The notes below the pieces were generated by a model. The model searched no databases and was not told where the DNA came from. It worked only from the letters and a program-made list of their open reading frames with translations. A stretch of DNA of 64,000 nt from assembly GCA_964521715.1 (NCBI GenBank), contig CAZFSS010000002.1, forward strand, positions 1-64,000, given 5' to 3'. The DNA is from DAOVRD01 sp964521715 (GTDB taxonomy: Bacteria; Planctomycetota; Brocadiia; SM23-32). Shown in pieces: positions 41,148 through 50,528 of this stretch. How positions within the stretch are numbered: position 1 is the first letter of the stretch; each line of letters starts with the position of its first letter. A program made the translations under genes and the position numbers.

Positions 41148-42848
41148 TCACTGCATGGTCCGGGCGAGGACCTCCTCCACGGTTGTCATGCCTTGCGTGA
41201 CCTTAGCGATTCCGGCCTCGCGCAGCATAGCCATGCCCCTCTCCTCAGCCGCGTTCCTCAACTCGACCTCCGAGACGCCTCGGGAGATGAGGCGGCTGAA
41301 CTCCTTGTCGATCGGCAGCATCTCGAAGACGGCCATGCGGCCGTAGTAGCCCGTTCGGTTGCACCTGCGGCATCCCGTGCCGTGGTAGAGCGTCCCGCCG
41401 GGCTCCAGCCCCAGCTTCGACAGCAGCTCCGGGGAGCACTCGTAGGGCTCCCGGCAGTGGCTGCAGACCCTCCTGACCAGCCGCTGCGCCACGATCAGCG
41501 TCAGCGACGAGCCCAGAAGGTAGGGCTTGACGCCCATGTTGCTCAGGCGGTTGACGGTGGCTATGGCGTCGTTGGTGTGCAGGGTGGACAGCACCAGATG
41601 GCCAGTCAGGGCCGCCTGGACGGCGATCTCGGCCGTTTCCAGGTCCCTGATCTCGCCCACCATGATCACGTCGGGGTCCTGCCTGAGTATGGAGCGCAGC
41701 GCGTTAGCGAACGACAGACCGATCAACGGCTTCATCTGGACCTGATTGATCCCGGCCAGCTCGTACTCCACGGGGTCCTCGACGGTGACGATGTTCTTGT
41801 CCTCGCTGTTGATGAAGTTCAGGCCCGAATAGAGGGTGGTCGTCTTGCCGCTTCCGGTCGGACCCGTGACGAGGATGACGCCCTGGGGCCGCTGGAGGCA
41901 GGACTCGTAGAGCTCCTGCTGGTCCTGTTCCAGGCCGAGCTCAGACAGCCTGAGCACGAGCTGGCTCTTGTCCAGCAGGCGCATCACCACCTTCTCACCG
42001 TATATGGTGGGCAGCGTGGAGACGCGGATGTCTATGTTCCTGTCCTCCACCTTGCAGCGTCCGTCCTGGGGGAGGCGGCGCTCGCCGATGTCGAGGCCGG
42101 ACAGGATCTTGACCCTCGACACGACGGCCGCCAGCATGGCCTTGCTGGGCGGCGTCAGGTCATGCAGAACGCCGTCAATCCGGGCCCGGACCTGGACGGC
42201 CTTCTTTCGGGGCTCAATGTGCAGGTCGCTGGCGCGTTTCTCGATGGCCTGGTGGATCAGCAGGTTCACGTAGCGGACGACGGGCGCGTCGCCGGCCTCC
42301 ATCTCGAGCTCGGCCACCGCCGGCTGCTCGAGCTCGTCCTCGCCGGCCTCAATGTCCAGGGCCTCCTGAAGGCTGTCCTCCAGGGCCGTCAGGCCGCCGT
42401 AGTGGTACTCTATGGCGTCCCTGAGCTCAGCCCTGTGGCTCAGGGCCATCTGCACTTCCAGGCCGGTGTTGCTGGCGATGGTGTCCAGGGCGACTATGTC
42501 CAGGTGATCGGCTACCGCGACCTTCAGCACGCCGTCCCTCGCCGAAAGCGGCAGGACGTGGAACCGGCGGGCGAGCTTCCGGGGGACCAGTTGCAGCACC
42601 GAGGGGTCGATCTCGATGGAACGGACGCTCACGAAGGGGATGTCGATCTGGCGCGAAAGGGTCTCATAGATGACGTCGGGCGTGGCGTAGCCGAGATCGA
42701 TCAACGTCTCGCCCAGGTATGCGCCCGTGTCCTTCTGCTTCGTGAGCGCTTCCCCGAGCTGGCTCTCGGTTATGGCGCCCCTGCGCACAAGGGCTTCGCC
42801 GAGCCTGACACGTGGGCCCGCACCGCCGAGTTGCGTGTCGGAAGCCAT
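41148..42848 (-). CDS. pilB: Pilus extension ATPase (PilB/GspE)
   Basis: A 566-residue ATPase powering pilin polymerisation. Residues 10-150 form the N-terminal MshEN-type domain, followed by the ATPase core with Walker A GPTGSGKTTT, VEDPVEYEL, VGEIRDLETAEI and LSTLHTNDA. The tetracysteine zinc site is CSHC with CRRC 28 residues on. Domain order and length fit PilB. I start at ATG 42848, since GGGAG lies five bases upstream. First gene of the leftward pilus set. Confidence 0.94.
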   Translation of the reverse strand: MASDTQLGGAGPRVRLGEALVRRGAITESQLGEALTKQKDTGAYLGETLIDLGYATPDVIYETLSRQIDIPFVSVRSIEIDPSVLQLVPRKLARRFHVLPLSARDGVLKVAVADHLDIVALDTIASNTGLEVQMALSHRAELRDAIEYHYGGLTALEDSLQEALDIEAGEDELEQPAVAELEMEAGDAPVVRYVNLLIHQAIEKRASDLHIEPRKKAVQVRARIDGVLHDLTPPSKAMLAAVVSRVKILSGLDIGERRLPQDGRCKVEDRNIDIRVSTLPTIYGEKVVMRLLDKSQLVLRLSELGLEQDQQELYESCLQRPQGVILVTGPTGSGKTTTLYSGLNFINSEDKNIVTVEDPVEYELAGINQVQMKPLIGLSFANALRSILRQDPDVIMVGEIRDLETAEIAVQAALTGHLVLSTLHTNDAIATVNRLSNMGVKPYLLGSSLTLIVAQRLVRRVCSHCREPYECSPELLSKLGLEPGGTLYHGTGCRRCNRTGYYGRMAVFEMLPIDKEFSRLISRGVSEVELRNAAEERGMAMLREAGIAKVTQGMTTVEEVLARTMQ

Positions 42849-42922
42849 ATGCACTCCCATCTGGCCACTGAGGCCCCATCCCCACTTGGTTCCACCGCCG
42901 GTTGGCGTAGACGCCGCCCCGT

Positions 42923-42951
42923 ATTATACCGGAGCCGCCTCACCGCACAAA
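42923..42951 (-). promoter_or_regulatory. Promoter of pilB-pilT-pilC
   Basis: A perfect TATAAT (42923-42928) reading leftward, with TTTGTG (42946-42951) 17 bases upstream. The -35 box is weak. Confidence 0.5.
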
Positions 42952-42974
42952 GGTATTCCCGCCGCACGTGCCGA

Positions 42975-43003
42975 TTGACAGCAAAGCAGCAAGCGTGTAG
43001 CAT
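42975..43003 (+). promoter_or_regulatory. Promoter of the pilMNOPQ operon
   Basis: TTGACA (42975-42980), 17 bases, TAGCAT (42998-43003). Transcription would begin near 43010, which argues for the pilM start at 43054 rather than the GTG at 43012. Confidence 0.6.
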
Positions 43004-43053
43004 GTTGCAGTGTGCTAGTTTCGTTCCATGTCCCGGCCAATCGAGCGAACCCC

Positions 43054-44040
43054 ATGCTGGGCGCTGACCTCGGCACGCACTCCATGAAGGTCGTCCGGCT
43101 TTCTCGCGGCGGCGTCGAGGAAGCACGCCAGGTCACGTACCCCGGCTTCCCTTCCCGCTCCCCAGACGATTCCCGCCTGCTGCTCCGGCGGATCGTGGAG
43201 GAGCAACGGTGGCGCGGACAGCAGGTTTGGGGGAGCATCAAAGGGACGGCCATCATCCCGCGCCTGACCAGCTTCCCCGCCATGCCGGAAGACGAACTCC
43301 GAGGGGCGGTGGCTCTGGAGGCGGAGGAGTTCGTTTCCCGCAACTGGTCCCAGATGGACTTTGACTACGACGTGGTCGAAGAGCTGCCGGACGGGAAGGT
43401 GCGCGTGCTGTTCGTCGCGGCCCCCCGCGACCTGAGCAACGAGCGAATCCAGTGCTTCAAGTCCAGCGGCCTCTTCTGCGGCGGCGTGACCGTGGACTCC
43501 CTGGCCCTGACCAACGCGTTCCTGCACTCGGCCACCGGAGCTCAGAAGGAGGCCGGCGTTCTGCTGCTGAACATCGGGGCGGAGACCACCAACATCGTAC
43601 TGTTGAACGCTGGACAACTGACGGTGCTGCGGGACGTCGCCTTCGGCGGAAACGACATCAATGAAGCCGTCATGACGGACTTCAACGCCAGCTTCGAGGA
43701 GGCGGAGGCCATCAAGATGAAGGCCGGCGACGGGAGGGCTTCCCTCGTCGAGTCCGTCAAGCGCGCCGTCGAGCCCCTCCTCAGGCAGGTCTCTCGCACG
43801 ATAGGCTACGAAGCGCGTCGCCGCGAGGAGGCCGGGGACCTGAGGGTCTGCCTCTTCGGCGGGGGCAGCCTGGCGCCGGGGCTGAACGAGGAGATAGCGA
43901 GTGGCATAGATTCTCCCGTGGAGCATTTCGATCCGTTCGCGAAGCTGGAAGTGCACTGCGGGCTGCCGGATGACGTCGGGCTCCGTTCCTGCTTCGCGGT
44001 GGCCGTGGGCAGCGCCCTGATGGGGGAACAGGAGCCATGA
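43054..44040 (+). CDS. pilM: Type IV pilus assembly protein PilM
   Basis: A 328-residue actin-like ATPase. GADLGTHSMKVVRL is the phosphate 1 loop; LLLNIGAETTNIVLL and FGGNDINEA follow; FGGGSLAPGLNEEIA ends the fold. PilM in the cytoplasm binds the N-terminal tail of PilN and links the inner-membrane complex to the ATPases. It overlaps pilN by ATGA. I prefer ATG 43054 because the upstream GTG at 43012 lies almost on the predicted transcript start. Confidence 0.9.
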   Translation: MLGADLGTHSMKVVRLSRGGVEEARQVTYPGFPSRSPDDSRLLLRRIVEEQRWRGQQVWGSIKGTAIIPRLTSFPAMPEDELRGAVALEAEEFVSRNWSQMDFDYDVVEELPDGKVRVLFVAAPRDLSNERIQCFKSSGLFCGGVTVDSLALTNAFLHSATGAQKEAGVLLLNIGAETTNIVLLNAGQLTVLRDVAFGGNDINEAVMTDFNASFEEAEAIKMKAGDGRASLVESVKRAVEPLLRQVSRTIGYEARRREEAGDLRVCLFGGGSLAPGLNEEIASGIDSPVEHFDPFAKLEVHCGLPDDVGLRSCFAVAVGSALMGEQEP

Positions 44041-44609
44041 TCCGCATCAACCTGATACGTGACCGCCTCGAGCGTCCGCCCACGGTCGCGGAGAAGTTCG
44101 CCCCTGCGCTGCCCATTCTGCTGCTGATCGCCTACGGCCTGACCATCTTCCTTATCGTGAGCCTGCGGGACACCGCCGTCTACAGCGTCGAGCAGCGTCA
44201 GAAGCGGTTGGAGATCGAACTGCAGATCGCGGAGGACGTCGGCGCGCGGGCGGTCGCATATGAGGAGGCCGACGTGAAGGCCATCAACGTCGTGCGTGCC
44301 ATACTGGGCCTCTACTCGCGCAAGTGGCACTGGGCCGCCAAGCTCGTCGCAGTGCAGCAGTCCGTGCCGGTTGGCGTGGCCATAACGTGGTTCGACGGGT
44401 CCGTGCAGAACGCCCTGACGCTGCGCGCGCAGGCCGCCGACGCAGACGGCAAGGGACTGGAGCGCATAGAGGAGACAATGCGGAACCTGCGCAAGAGCGA
44501 AGCCTTCATGCAAGGCTTGACGGACGTCCAACTGAAAAGCATCGAGAACCCTCAGGAGGCCGCCAAGGGCGGCAAGCTCTACTTCGTCCTCATCTGCCCG
44601 ACCGGCTAG
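44037..44609 (+). CDS. pilN: Type IV pilus alignment protein PilN
   Basis: A 190-residue bitopic protein. The MIRINLIRDR N terminus is the conserved PilM-binding motif (INLLP-like). A single membrane helix follows at about residues 23-43, then a periplasmic coiled coil and a ferredoxin-like fold. ATGA overlap with pilM. Its order in the operon (M, N, O, P, Q) is the standard one. Confidence 0.85.
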   Translation: MIRINLIRDRLERPPTVAEKFAPALPILLLIAYGLTIFLIVSLRDTAVYSVEQRQKRLEIELQIAEDVGARAVAYEEADVKAINVVRAILGLYSRKWHWAAKLVAVQQSVPVGVAITWFDGSVQNALTLRAQAADADGKGLERIEETMRNLRKSEAFMQGLTDVQLKSIENPQEAAKGGKLYFVLICPTG

Positions 44610-44646
44610 CGGATCATCGCGTCGCGGGCTTCGTGCGCGGCAACGC

Positions 44647-45351
44647 GTGCCCTTGTCAGTGAGACAGGCTTCCGTGAAGACGACCATCGTCAGAGTCTTC
44701 CTGGCCTTGTACTTGCCGGTGGCGGCCCTCTTGTACCTCGGCCTGCTCTACGGGCCCTACCGGCAGGCAGAAGCCCTCAAGAGGGAGATCGACGAGATCA
44801 TCGCCTCAGAGACTCACCGGACGGCTATCAGCGAGACCGCGCGGGTCAGGGACATGCAGTTGGACGGGCTGAAGGAGGCGATCAACAGGTTCCATGCCAA
44901 GAGCCAGCAGTTCGCCACGATGAGCGTTCCGGTCTTCATCGGCCGGATCGCCAAGAACGCACAGGTGACACTGGCCAGGCTCGAGGTGGCAACCGCGGCG
45001 CGAGTCAGCGACTGCACCTTCTTCAAGGCCGAACTCGACGTGCGAGGCCCCTTTGCCAACTTGCGGGCCTTCCTGACGGAATTGGAGGAGAACCAGGAAC
45101 GCTTCGCCTTCGTGGACAAAGCCCGGATCAGCCCCGTCCCCGGGACGAGCAACTACTCGCTGGTGGCTACGTTCGGCTTAATGCTCAGGACGATGCCTAC
45201 TGAGGACGTTCTTGCGAACATGGGAGGCAGCGCCGGAGGGCCCGAGCCCCCGGCGAACCAGCAGAAGGCCGGTCCGACAGAGGCCGAGGCAGAGACCCCG
45301 TCAGATGGCGCCCCGACCCACGACGTGAACACGACACCCTATGGCTCCTGA
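44647..45351 (+). CDS. pilO: Type IV pilus protein PilO
   Basis: A 234-residue protein with one N-terminal membrane helix, a coiled-coil stretch (KREIDEIIAS) and a ferredoxin-like periplasmic fold (VRGPFANLRAFLTELEENQ) typical of PilO. It pairs with PilN. The C-terminal 40 residues are a low-complexity tail rich in Pro, Glu and Ala. Start codon is uncertain: GTG at 44647 or 44659. It overlaps pilP by 11 bases. Confidence 0.78.
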   Translation: MPLSVRQASVKTTIVRVFLALYLPVAALLYLGLLYGPYRQAEALKREIDEIIASETHRTAISETARVRDMQLDGLKEAINRFHAKSQQFATMSVPVFIGRIAKNAQVTLARLEVATAARVSDCTFFKAELDVRGPFANLRAFLTELEENQERFAFVDKARISPVPGTSNYSLVATFGLMLRTMPTEDVLANMGGSAGGPEPPANQQKAGPTEAEAETPSDGAPTHDVNTTPYGS

Positions 45352-45901
45352 CCAGAAAAAGAAGCTCATCATAGTGCTCGTCCTACTGGGCGTCCTGGCG
45401 GCGGCGTGGTATCTGGTGCTGCTCGGACCACTCTCCGCTTCCAAAGCCGGCCCCAGGCGGGAAGTTGTGGTCACGCAGGCGCCTGAGGAAGGTGCCGGCA
45501 GCGGCACGCAGGGCGAGGAAGCGGCAAAGATTCCTACGGCCGACGAGGTCGACGGGTTGCTGCGGGACGTGACGGCGTTCCTCGGCAGCCGGCCGCAGTC
45601 CGTCCCCGAGGGCTTAAGGGATCCCTTTGCGGTGGCTGAGGCGGCCGGGACGGGACCGGAGGCGGCGCAGGCAACGCCCCCCGCGAAGCCCAAGGAGCAG
45701 CCCGTCTTGCGCTTCAACGTCAGCGCAATCCTGTGGGACGCGAAGGGACCCATGGCCGTCATCAACCGCAGGGTCGTCAAAGAGGGCGACCTGGTGGGAA
45801 CGGGCATAACCCTCTCGAAGATAGAGCCGACGAGCGTGACGATCAGCTTCCGCTACTGGGGAAGACAGAACAACGTAAGCCTGCCCCTGGAACCAAGGTG
45901 A
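45341..45901 (+). CDS. pilP: PilP/GspC-like pilus protein
   Basis: A 186-residue protein with an N-terminal membrane helix rather than the lipobox of classical PilP. It has a Pro/Ala-rich linker and a C-terminal small beta domain (VSAILWDAKGPMAVINRRVVKEGD) like the PilP/GspC homology region that binds the secretin. It lies between pilO and pilQ, as expected. It would bridge PilN/PilO to the secretin N0 domain. Confidence 0.75.
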   Translation: MAPDQKKKLIIVLVLLGVLAAAWYLVLLGPLSASKAGPRREVVVTQAPEEGAGSGTQGEEAAKIPTADEVDGLLRDVTAFLGSRPQSVPEGLRDPFAVAEAAGTGPEAAQATPPAKPKEQPVLRFNVSAILWDAKGPMAVINRRVVKEGDLVGTGITLSKIEPTSVTISFRYWGRQNNVSLPLEPR

Positions 45902-45906
45902 GGAAC

Positions 45907-47517
45907 ATGAGCGGGAAATCCTGCGCGCTGTCCCTGGCCCTCATTGTGGCCCTTCTGTGCTCCTTTGCGCCGCTTACGCGCCTCCGGCAGGCGACGGCCG
46001 CCGAGGCCCCGGCCGCAGCCGGACAGGAAGAGGAGGCCCTGCCCGTTGCGTTCCCGGCGACCACGTCCACCCAGAGCATCCAGCCTGGAGAGGGCGGCAA
46101 AGTCACGGTCAACTTCAAGAACGCCCCGTTGCAGGACTTGCTCCAAATGGTGTCGGAGAGGACGGGACGGCGGTTCGTCGTTCGGCCCGAGGTCAAGGAC
46201 ACGACGATCACGGCCTACCTGCCCGACGTGCTTCTCAGCGACGCGCTCCTGGTCATCCTCACGGCCCACGACCTGGAGCTGACGGAGGTCGCGCCCGGCA
46301 TCGCGCTCGTCTCCTCAAAGCAGAAGCGGCCCGTCCCGGCGGAAGCTGTCCAGATCCAAAGCGAGCTGGTCCGGCTCAAGTACCTGGTCGCCGAAGACGT
46401 GAAGGAGACCCTGGAGCCGCTCTGCACGAGTGCGGGCCACGTCATCGTAGTGAAGCTGTCGGGCCATACCGGTTGGCTGTTCGGAGGCGAGGACCAGGCC
46501 GGGAAGTCCGGATCCGGCTTCGCGCCGCGCCAGAGGGTGGAGGGGGAGTACAGGCGCCCGGTCGACTCTCAACTGGTGCTGATCTCCGACACGCCCCAGA
46601 ACGTGGCCTTCCTGAAGAGCCTGATCGAGCAAATGGACGTCAGGCCGAACCAGGTGCTCATCTCGGCCAACATAGTCGAGGTGAGCCGGGACAAGCTGCG
46701 GGACATCGGCTTCGACTGGAGCGCGTCCGAGTCGGAGGGCACGTACAGATACACGGCCGACGTGCTGAATCTGGAAGTGGAGCCGGGCAACTTCGGGCCG
46801 AAGGCCCTCATGCGCGGCCTGAGCCCCTTCGACGCGGGGGGCGATCTGCAACTGCAGCGGCTCGGCCGGAATGAGTTCCAGATGGTTATCCACGCTTTGG
46901 AGGAGCACGCCGGCGCCAACATCCTGTCCGCGCCGCAGCTGCTCCTGCTCGACAACCAGGAGGCCGTGATCCTGGTCGGCACCAAGTTCCCAATCCTGCA
47001 GACCAACGTCTCGGGAGGGGAGTTCGTCCAGGTCACCACCTCGCTGCAGTACTACGAGAACATCGGCATACTGCTCAACGTCCTGCCTCAGGTTCAGGAC
47101 AATGATTACGTGAACATGATCGTGCATCCCGTCGTCAGCGATCAGACCGGTTCCGTCCTCGCCCAGAGCACCGGCGGGATAACACTGGCCGAATACCCCA
47201 TCATCGACATCCGTGAGATGGAGACGCAGATCCTGGTAAAGGACGGCGAGACGATCGTCATCGGCGGCCTGTTCAAAGACGCCGACACCAAGTCCGTCTT
47301 CTCCGTGCCCATCCTGGGCCACATCCCCCTGATCGGCAAGCTCTTCCAGAGGACGACGGTCGATACCGGCAAGGTGGAGCTGCTCGTCTTCCTGTCCGCC
47401 TCCATCGTCGCCGAGCCGGGCGAGGCCACGGCCAGCAAGGCGCGGGAGATGGCAAGGAAGCACGAGAGCCAGTTAGCGGCGCCCGAGCCGCAACCGGCCG
47501 GCCCGACGGAGGGGTAA
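45907..47517 (+). CDS. pilQ: Type IV pilus secretin PilQ
   Basis: A 536-residue outer membrane secretin with a signal peptide. NFKNAPLQDLLQMVSERTG is an N-terminal STN/N1 domain, and LISDTPQNVAFLKSLIEQMD precedes the secretin core. VGTKFPILQTNVSGG, IGILLNVLPQV and ILVKDGETIVIGGLF are the core signature, ending with LELLVFLSAS-like KVELLVFLSAS. It has no AMIN domains, so it is shorter than proteobacterial PilQ. It shows the cell has an outer membrane. AGGTGAGGA precedes the ATG. Confidence 0.92.
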   Translation: MSGKSCALSLALIVALLCSFAPLTRLRQATAAEAPAAAGQEEEALPVAFPATTSTQSIQPGEGGKVTVNFKNAPLQDLLQMVSERTGRRFVVRPEVKDTTITAYLPDVLLSDALLVILTAHDLELTEVAPGIALVSSKQKRPVPAEAVQIQSELVRLKYLVAEDVKETLEPLCTSAGHVIVVKLSGHTGWLFGGEDQAGKSGSGFAPRQRVEGEYRRPVDSQLVLISDTPQNVAFLKSLIEQMDVRPNQVLISANIVEVSRDKLRDIGFDWSASESEGTYRYTADVLNLEVEPGNFGPKALMRGLSPFDAGGDLQLQRLGRNEFQMVIHALEEHAGANILSAPQLLLLDNQEAVILVGTKFPILQTNVSGGEFVQVTTSLQYYENIGILLNVLPQVQDNDYVNMIVHPVVSDQTGSVLAQSTGGITLAEYPIIDIREMETQILVKDGETIVIGGLFKDADTKSVFSVPILGHIPLIGKLFQRTTVDTGKVELLVFLSASIVAEPGEATASKAREMARKHESQLAAPEPQPAGPTEG

Positions 47518-47675
47518 GCCATAAAGGCCGCAGACGCGGGGGAAGCCTAAGCTCCTGGGCGGCCGGGGCCGCAGGCCCATCCTGACGGACGAGCCATGGG
47601 GCGGGGGTTCTGCTGTGGCGAAGCAACGGGCAGCATGGGCGGCAGCGCCGCAGCCCCCTGGCGCACCGCGGGGAA

Positions 47676-48728
47676 TCAGTTATCCTCGACTCGCTCTGCG
47701 GGCGGCGTCTCGCGCCACGCCCTCGTGGCCGTCTTGTCCGGCACGATCCGGAACCCCAGGTTCATCGCATCGAACCTCCCAAACGGACCGGTCCACTCGA
47801 CGGGCCCGGTGACGTTCCGCAGAGCGGACAGGAGCGTGATCGTCTCGTAGTCCGAGGTCCTGCCGACGGGGAGCACTTCCATCCGGATCAGGAAGTCCTC
47901 CCCCGGGGCGAGCTCGGGGATATGGTAGCCGGCGCCCTCGACGTCCTCCGTTACCTCCTGAGTGTCTGCGTAATACCTGGTGAGGCCCGAGAACTCGCTG
48001 CTCTGCGTCTTGAACACGAAACCGGACGTCGCGTTGTCCAGATTCACAATCCTGATGGTGTAGGTCTGGGCTCGCGTCTTGAGCGTGTCGTCATCGGAAT
48101 CCCGCTCGATTGCCTCGTCCACGTCCGTCGTCTTCAGGACGACGTCCTCCTCCTCCACGTCCGCCGCTTCCCAATCGGTCCCGACCCCCGCTTCCCCGGG
48201 CTTGAACATGAGATTGCCGGTCACCAGAATGTGGGCGGAGACCGTGCCGAGATCGTGCCACGAGCTCCACGGAAGGAAGTTTCTCGCGCTCACGGAAAAA
48301 CTGGGCAGAAGATGGGAAGCGGGAACGTCCGGCTCCGTCACCTTCAGCGCCAGATACATGGTCTCCGGACCCCAGGAAGGCCACCAGAGCTCCTGCCCCT
48401 CCTGGACCTCGACGGCGTTGGCCGGATCCGTCACAGGCGGACTGGTCTGGTAGTACACGGGCTGCCATTCAGGGTCCATGTCAGAGGTCTCAAACTTGAA
48501 CCACACCCACGTTCGGAACCCCGAAATGTGTCGCACTCTTATGTACAGCCAGAATTCATTGTCTACTCCCGCGGGCTTTGATTCCGTGGTCAGCGAGGAC
48601 ACCCACGTTTGTCCATCCTGGCTGAACTCGATGGCGTACTGCGGTCCGCACCCAGACGCCGCCAGGACCGCCACGCACCCCAACGCCAGCAGGGCAAGCT
48701 GACGGCTCAGTTGGGGCCTAGACCGCAT
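47676..48728 (-). CDS. Lipoprotein of unknown function
   Basis: A 350-residue protein with a signal peptide ending in the lipobox AASGC. The body is rich in Tyr, Trp, Asp and Glu and in beta-type patterns (for example FWLYIRVRHISG and MYLALKVTEPDVPASH), suggesting one or two beta-sandwich domains. I recognise no family. GGGGAGGAAC precedes the ATG at 48728. It lies beyond pilQ on the other strand and downstream of the Re-citrate synthase gene. Confidence 0.7.
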   Translation of the reverse strand: MRSRPQLSRQLALLALGCVAVLAASGCGPQYAIEFSQDGQTWVSSLTTESKPAGVDNEFWLYIRVRHISGFRTWVWFKFETSDMDPEWQPVYYQTSPPVTDPANAVEVQEGQELWWPSWGPETMYLALKVTEPDVPASHLLPSFSVSARNFLPWSSWHDLGTVSAHILVTGNLMFKPGEAGVGTDWEAADVEEEDVVLKTTDVDEAIERDSDDDTLKTRAQTYTIRIVNLDNATSGFVFKTQSSEFSGLTRYYADTQEVTEDVEGAGYHIPELAPGEDFLIRMEVLPVGRTSDYETITLLSALRNVTGPVEWTGPFGRFDAMNLGFRIVPDKTATRAWRETPPAERVEDN

Positions 48729-48780
48729 GTTCCTCCCCTTCGAGAGTCGAAGGCATCGACGGGGACAGCCCTGCTTGGGC

Positions 48781-48802
48781 AAAACGGGACCGTGACTGTC
48801 CC
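48781..48802 (-). terminator. Possible terminator after the Re-citrate synthase gene
   Basis: Reading left, GGGAC, a 7-nt loop, GTCCC and then G plus TTTT. The stem is only 5 bp, so this is a weak call. A promoter-like TTGCAC/CATACT pair overlaps the same area and could serve the lipoprotein. Confidence 0.35.
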
Positions 48803-48854
48803 AGTATGACAGCTGCAAGGCGCGAGTGCAAATTGCGTGCCCGACACCCCAGAC

Positions 48855-50510
48855 TCACTCGTACAGGTGCGGCACGTATTCGACCATCAGCCGACGCATG
48901 GTCTCGATGCTGATGCCCTCGGGGGGCACGGAGCCTTGCGCCCTCGCCTGGCGCCTTCTGCGCTTCTTCTCGTCCTGGATCCAGCCGATGACGGGCCCGC
49001 AGTCGTCGGCGCTGACGCGGGCCTCGCCCGTCAGGCCGTGCTCCTTGTTGACGTAGGCGGGCACGGCCGCCTCGGGCACGTGCAGCAGCATCTGCGAGAC
49101 CATCTCCGCGTCGGAGATGCCCGTAGTGCGTTCGAGGTCGTCGTACTGGTAGTCCACCCACTTGGCGATCTCCACCAGGCGCGTCTTCTTGACGGCGATG
49201 TCGGTCCTCTCGGCCACCGTCTCGGCCAGGTAGCACTGGGCCCAGTAGACTATGCCCTGTAGGCCCGACTTGTCCGTGATGGTGATCGAGGGGGGGATGC
49301 CCAGCAGGTTGGACGTGTCGAAGATCTGGTAGATGCGCTCGTCCATCGCCAGGCCGTGGCCGTGTATGCCGGCCCGGGTCCTGGTGGCGTCGTCGCCCAC
49401 GAACGGATGATCGGGGGGGATCATCACGCCCATCGCCCGATAGTAGTCGGCTATCTCGGTAATGGCGCCTGTGTCGGTCCCGTTGGCGCCCTTGAGCGAC
49501 CTGTACATGATGACGGCCGCCTCCAGGGGCGGATTGCCGGTCCGTTCGCCGAACCCCAGCAGCGTGCCGTTCAGGATGTCGCAGCCGTAAAGCCATGCAG
49601 TCACGGCATTTGCGATGACCAGGTGGAAGTCATTGTGGCCGTGCCACTCCAGCCGGCCAGACGGGATGCCGGCCTGGATGGTCTTGCGGATGAGCTTGGG
49701 CACGCTACGCGGCAGCTCCACGCTCGGGTAAGGCAGTCCGAACCCCATCGTGTCGCAGAGCCTGATCTTGGGCTTCAGCTCCTCGGGCAGCTCCTCCGCA
49801 AACCGCGCCACCATCCCCAGGAAGGGAAGGACAAAGCCGTCCATGTTGGCCCTGGTCACATCCTCCAGGTGGAACCGCACGCGGATGTCGCGCTCGGCCG
49901 CCATCTTGCCCATCGTCAGGTACTCTTCGGCCGCCGTCCGCCAGTTCTTCTTCAGTTTGAGGAAGACGTGGTAGTCGGAGCACGAGGACAGAAGGCCCGT
50001 CTCCTTGATGCCCATGTGCTGCATGAGCTTCAGATAGAGGGCGTCGTCGCGCAGCCCGCGGATCCAGGCCGTCGGCTGGGGGAAGTGCGGGTTGTCCGCG
50101 TATATATCCAGGCAAGCCTCGACCGTGCTGACGTCGTTGTTGGAATAGAGGAAGAACTCCGTGTTGCTGATGACCTGGCTGGGGCCGGACAGCTTCCCCA
50201 GGAGCCGGTAGAGGTCAACCATCTGCTGGCGTGTGTAGGGCGGGCGGGCCTGCTGGCCGTCGCGGAACGTCGTGTCGCTGAGGACGAGGGGGTCCCGCCT
50301 GCGCTCCTCGAAGTCGAACTCCACCAGCTCGCCGTCGATCTCCTCATAAGCCCTGCCGGCAAAGACCGTTTGCGGCACCTCGGTGAAGGGGAACACGCGC
50401 TCCAGCAGGTCCGGCACGCCCTCCTCGATGCCGGCCAGGGCCGCAGGATCGGCCGCGACGGTGCGCGTCGGCGGCAGGTTCATGATCTTGTCTTTCAGGT
50501 CTTTCTGCAT
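48855..50510 (-). CDS. Re-type citrate synthase (HMGL-like family)
   Basis: A 551-residue enzyme of the DRE-TIM metallolyase family. It follows the (R)-citrate synthase pattern known from Clostridium kluyveri: SDTTFRDGQQARPPYT, NTEFFLYSNND, GIKETGLLSSCSDYHVF, EWHGHNDFH with metal-binding histidines, LLGFGERTGNPPLEA and RAGIHGHGL. It would condense acetyl-CoA and oxaloacetate with Re stereochemistry and replace GltA in an anaerobe. About 70 extra N-terminal residues are present. The ATG at 50510 has a GGAG site; a GTG four codons upstream is possible. It follows the triple-HTH gene closely. Confidence 0.85.
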   Translation of the reverse strand: MQKDLKDKIMNLPPTRTVAADPAALAGIEEGVPDLLERVFPFTEVPQTVFAGRAYEEIDGELVEFDFEERRRDPLVLSDTTFRDGQQARPPYTRQQMVDLYRLLGKLSGPSQVISNTEFFLYSNNDVSTVEACLDIYADNPHFPQPTAWIRGLRDDALYLKLMQHMGIKETGLLSSCSDYHVFLKLKKNWRTAAEEYLTMGKMAAERDIRVRFHLEDVTRANMDGFVLPFLGMVARFAEELPEELKPKIRLCDTMGFGLPYPSVELPRSVPKLIRKTIQAGIPSGRLEWHGHNDFHLVIANAVTAWLYGCDILNGTLLGFGERTGNPPLEAAVIMYRSLKGANGTDTGAITEIADYYRAMGVMIPPDHPFVGDDATRTRAGIHGHGLAMDERIYQIFDTSNLLGIPPSITITDKSGLQGIVYWAQCYLAETVAERTDIAVKKTRLVEIAKWVDYQYDDLERTTGISDAEMVSQMLLHVPEAAVPAYVNKEHGLTGEARVSADDCGPVIGWIQDEKKRRRRQARAQGSVPPEGISIETMRRLMVEYVPHLYE

Positions 50511-50528
50511 CGGCTGCTCCACATTCTC

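Noticed and set aside
47559..47572. Terminator after pilQ
   Set aside because: GCGGCC-GG-GGCCGC is palindromic, but the loop is only two bases and no U tract follows; GC-rich sequence gives such matches easily.
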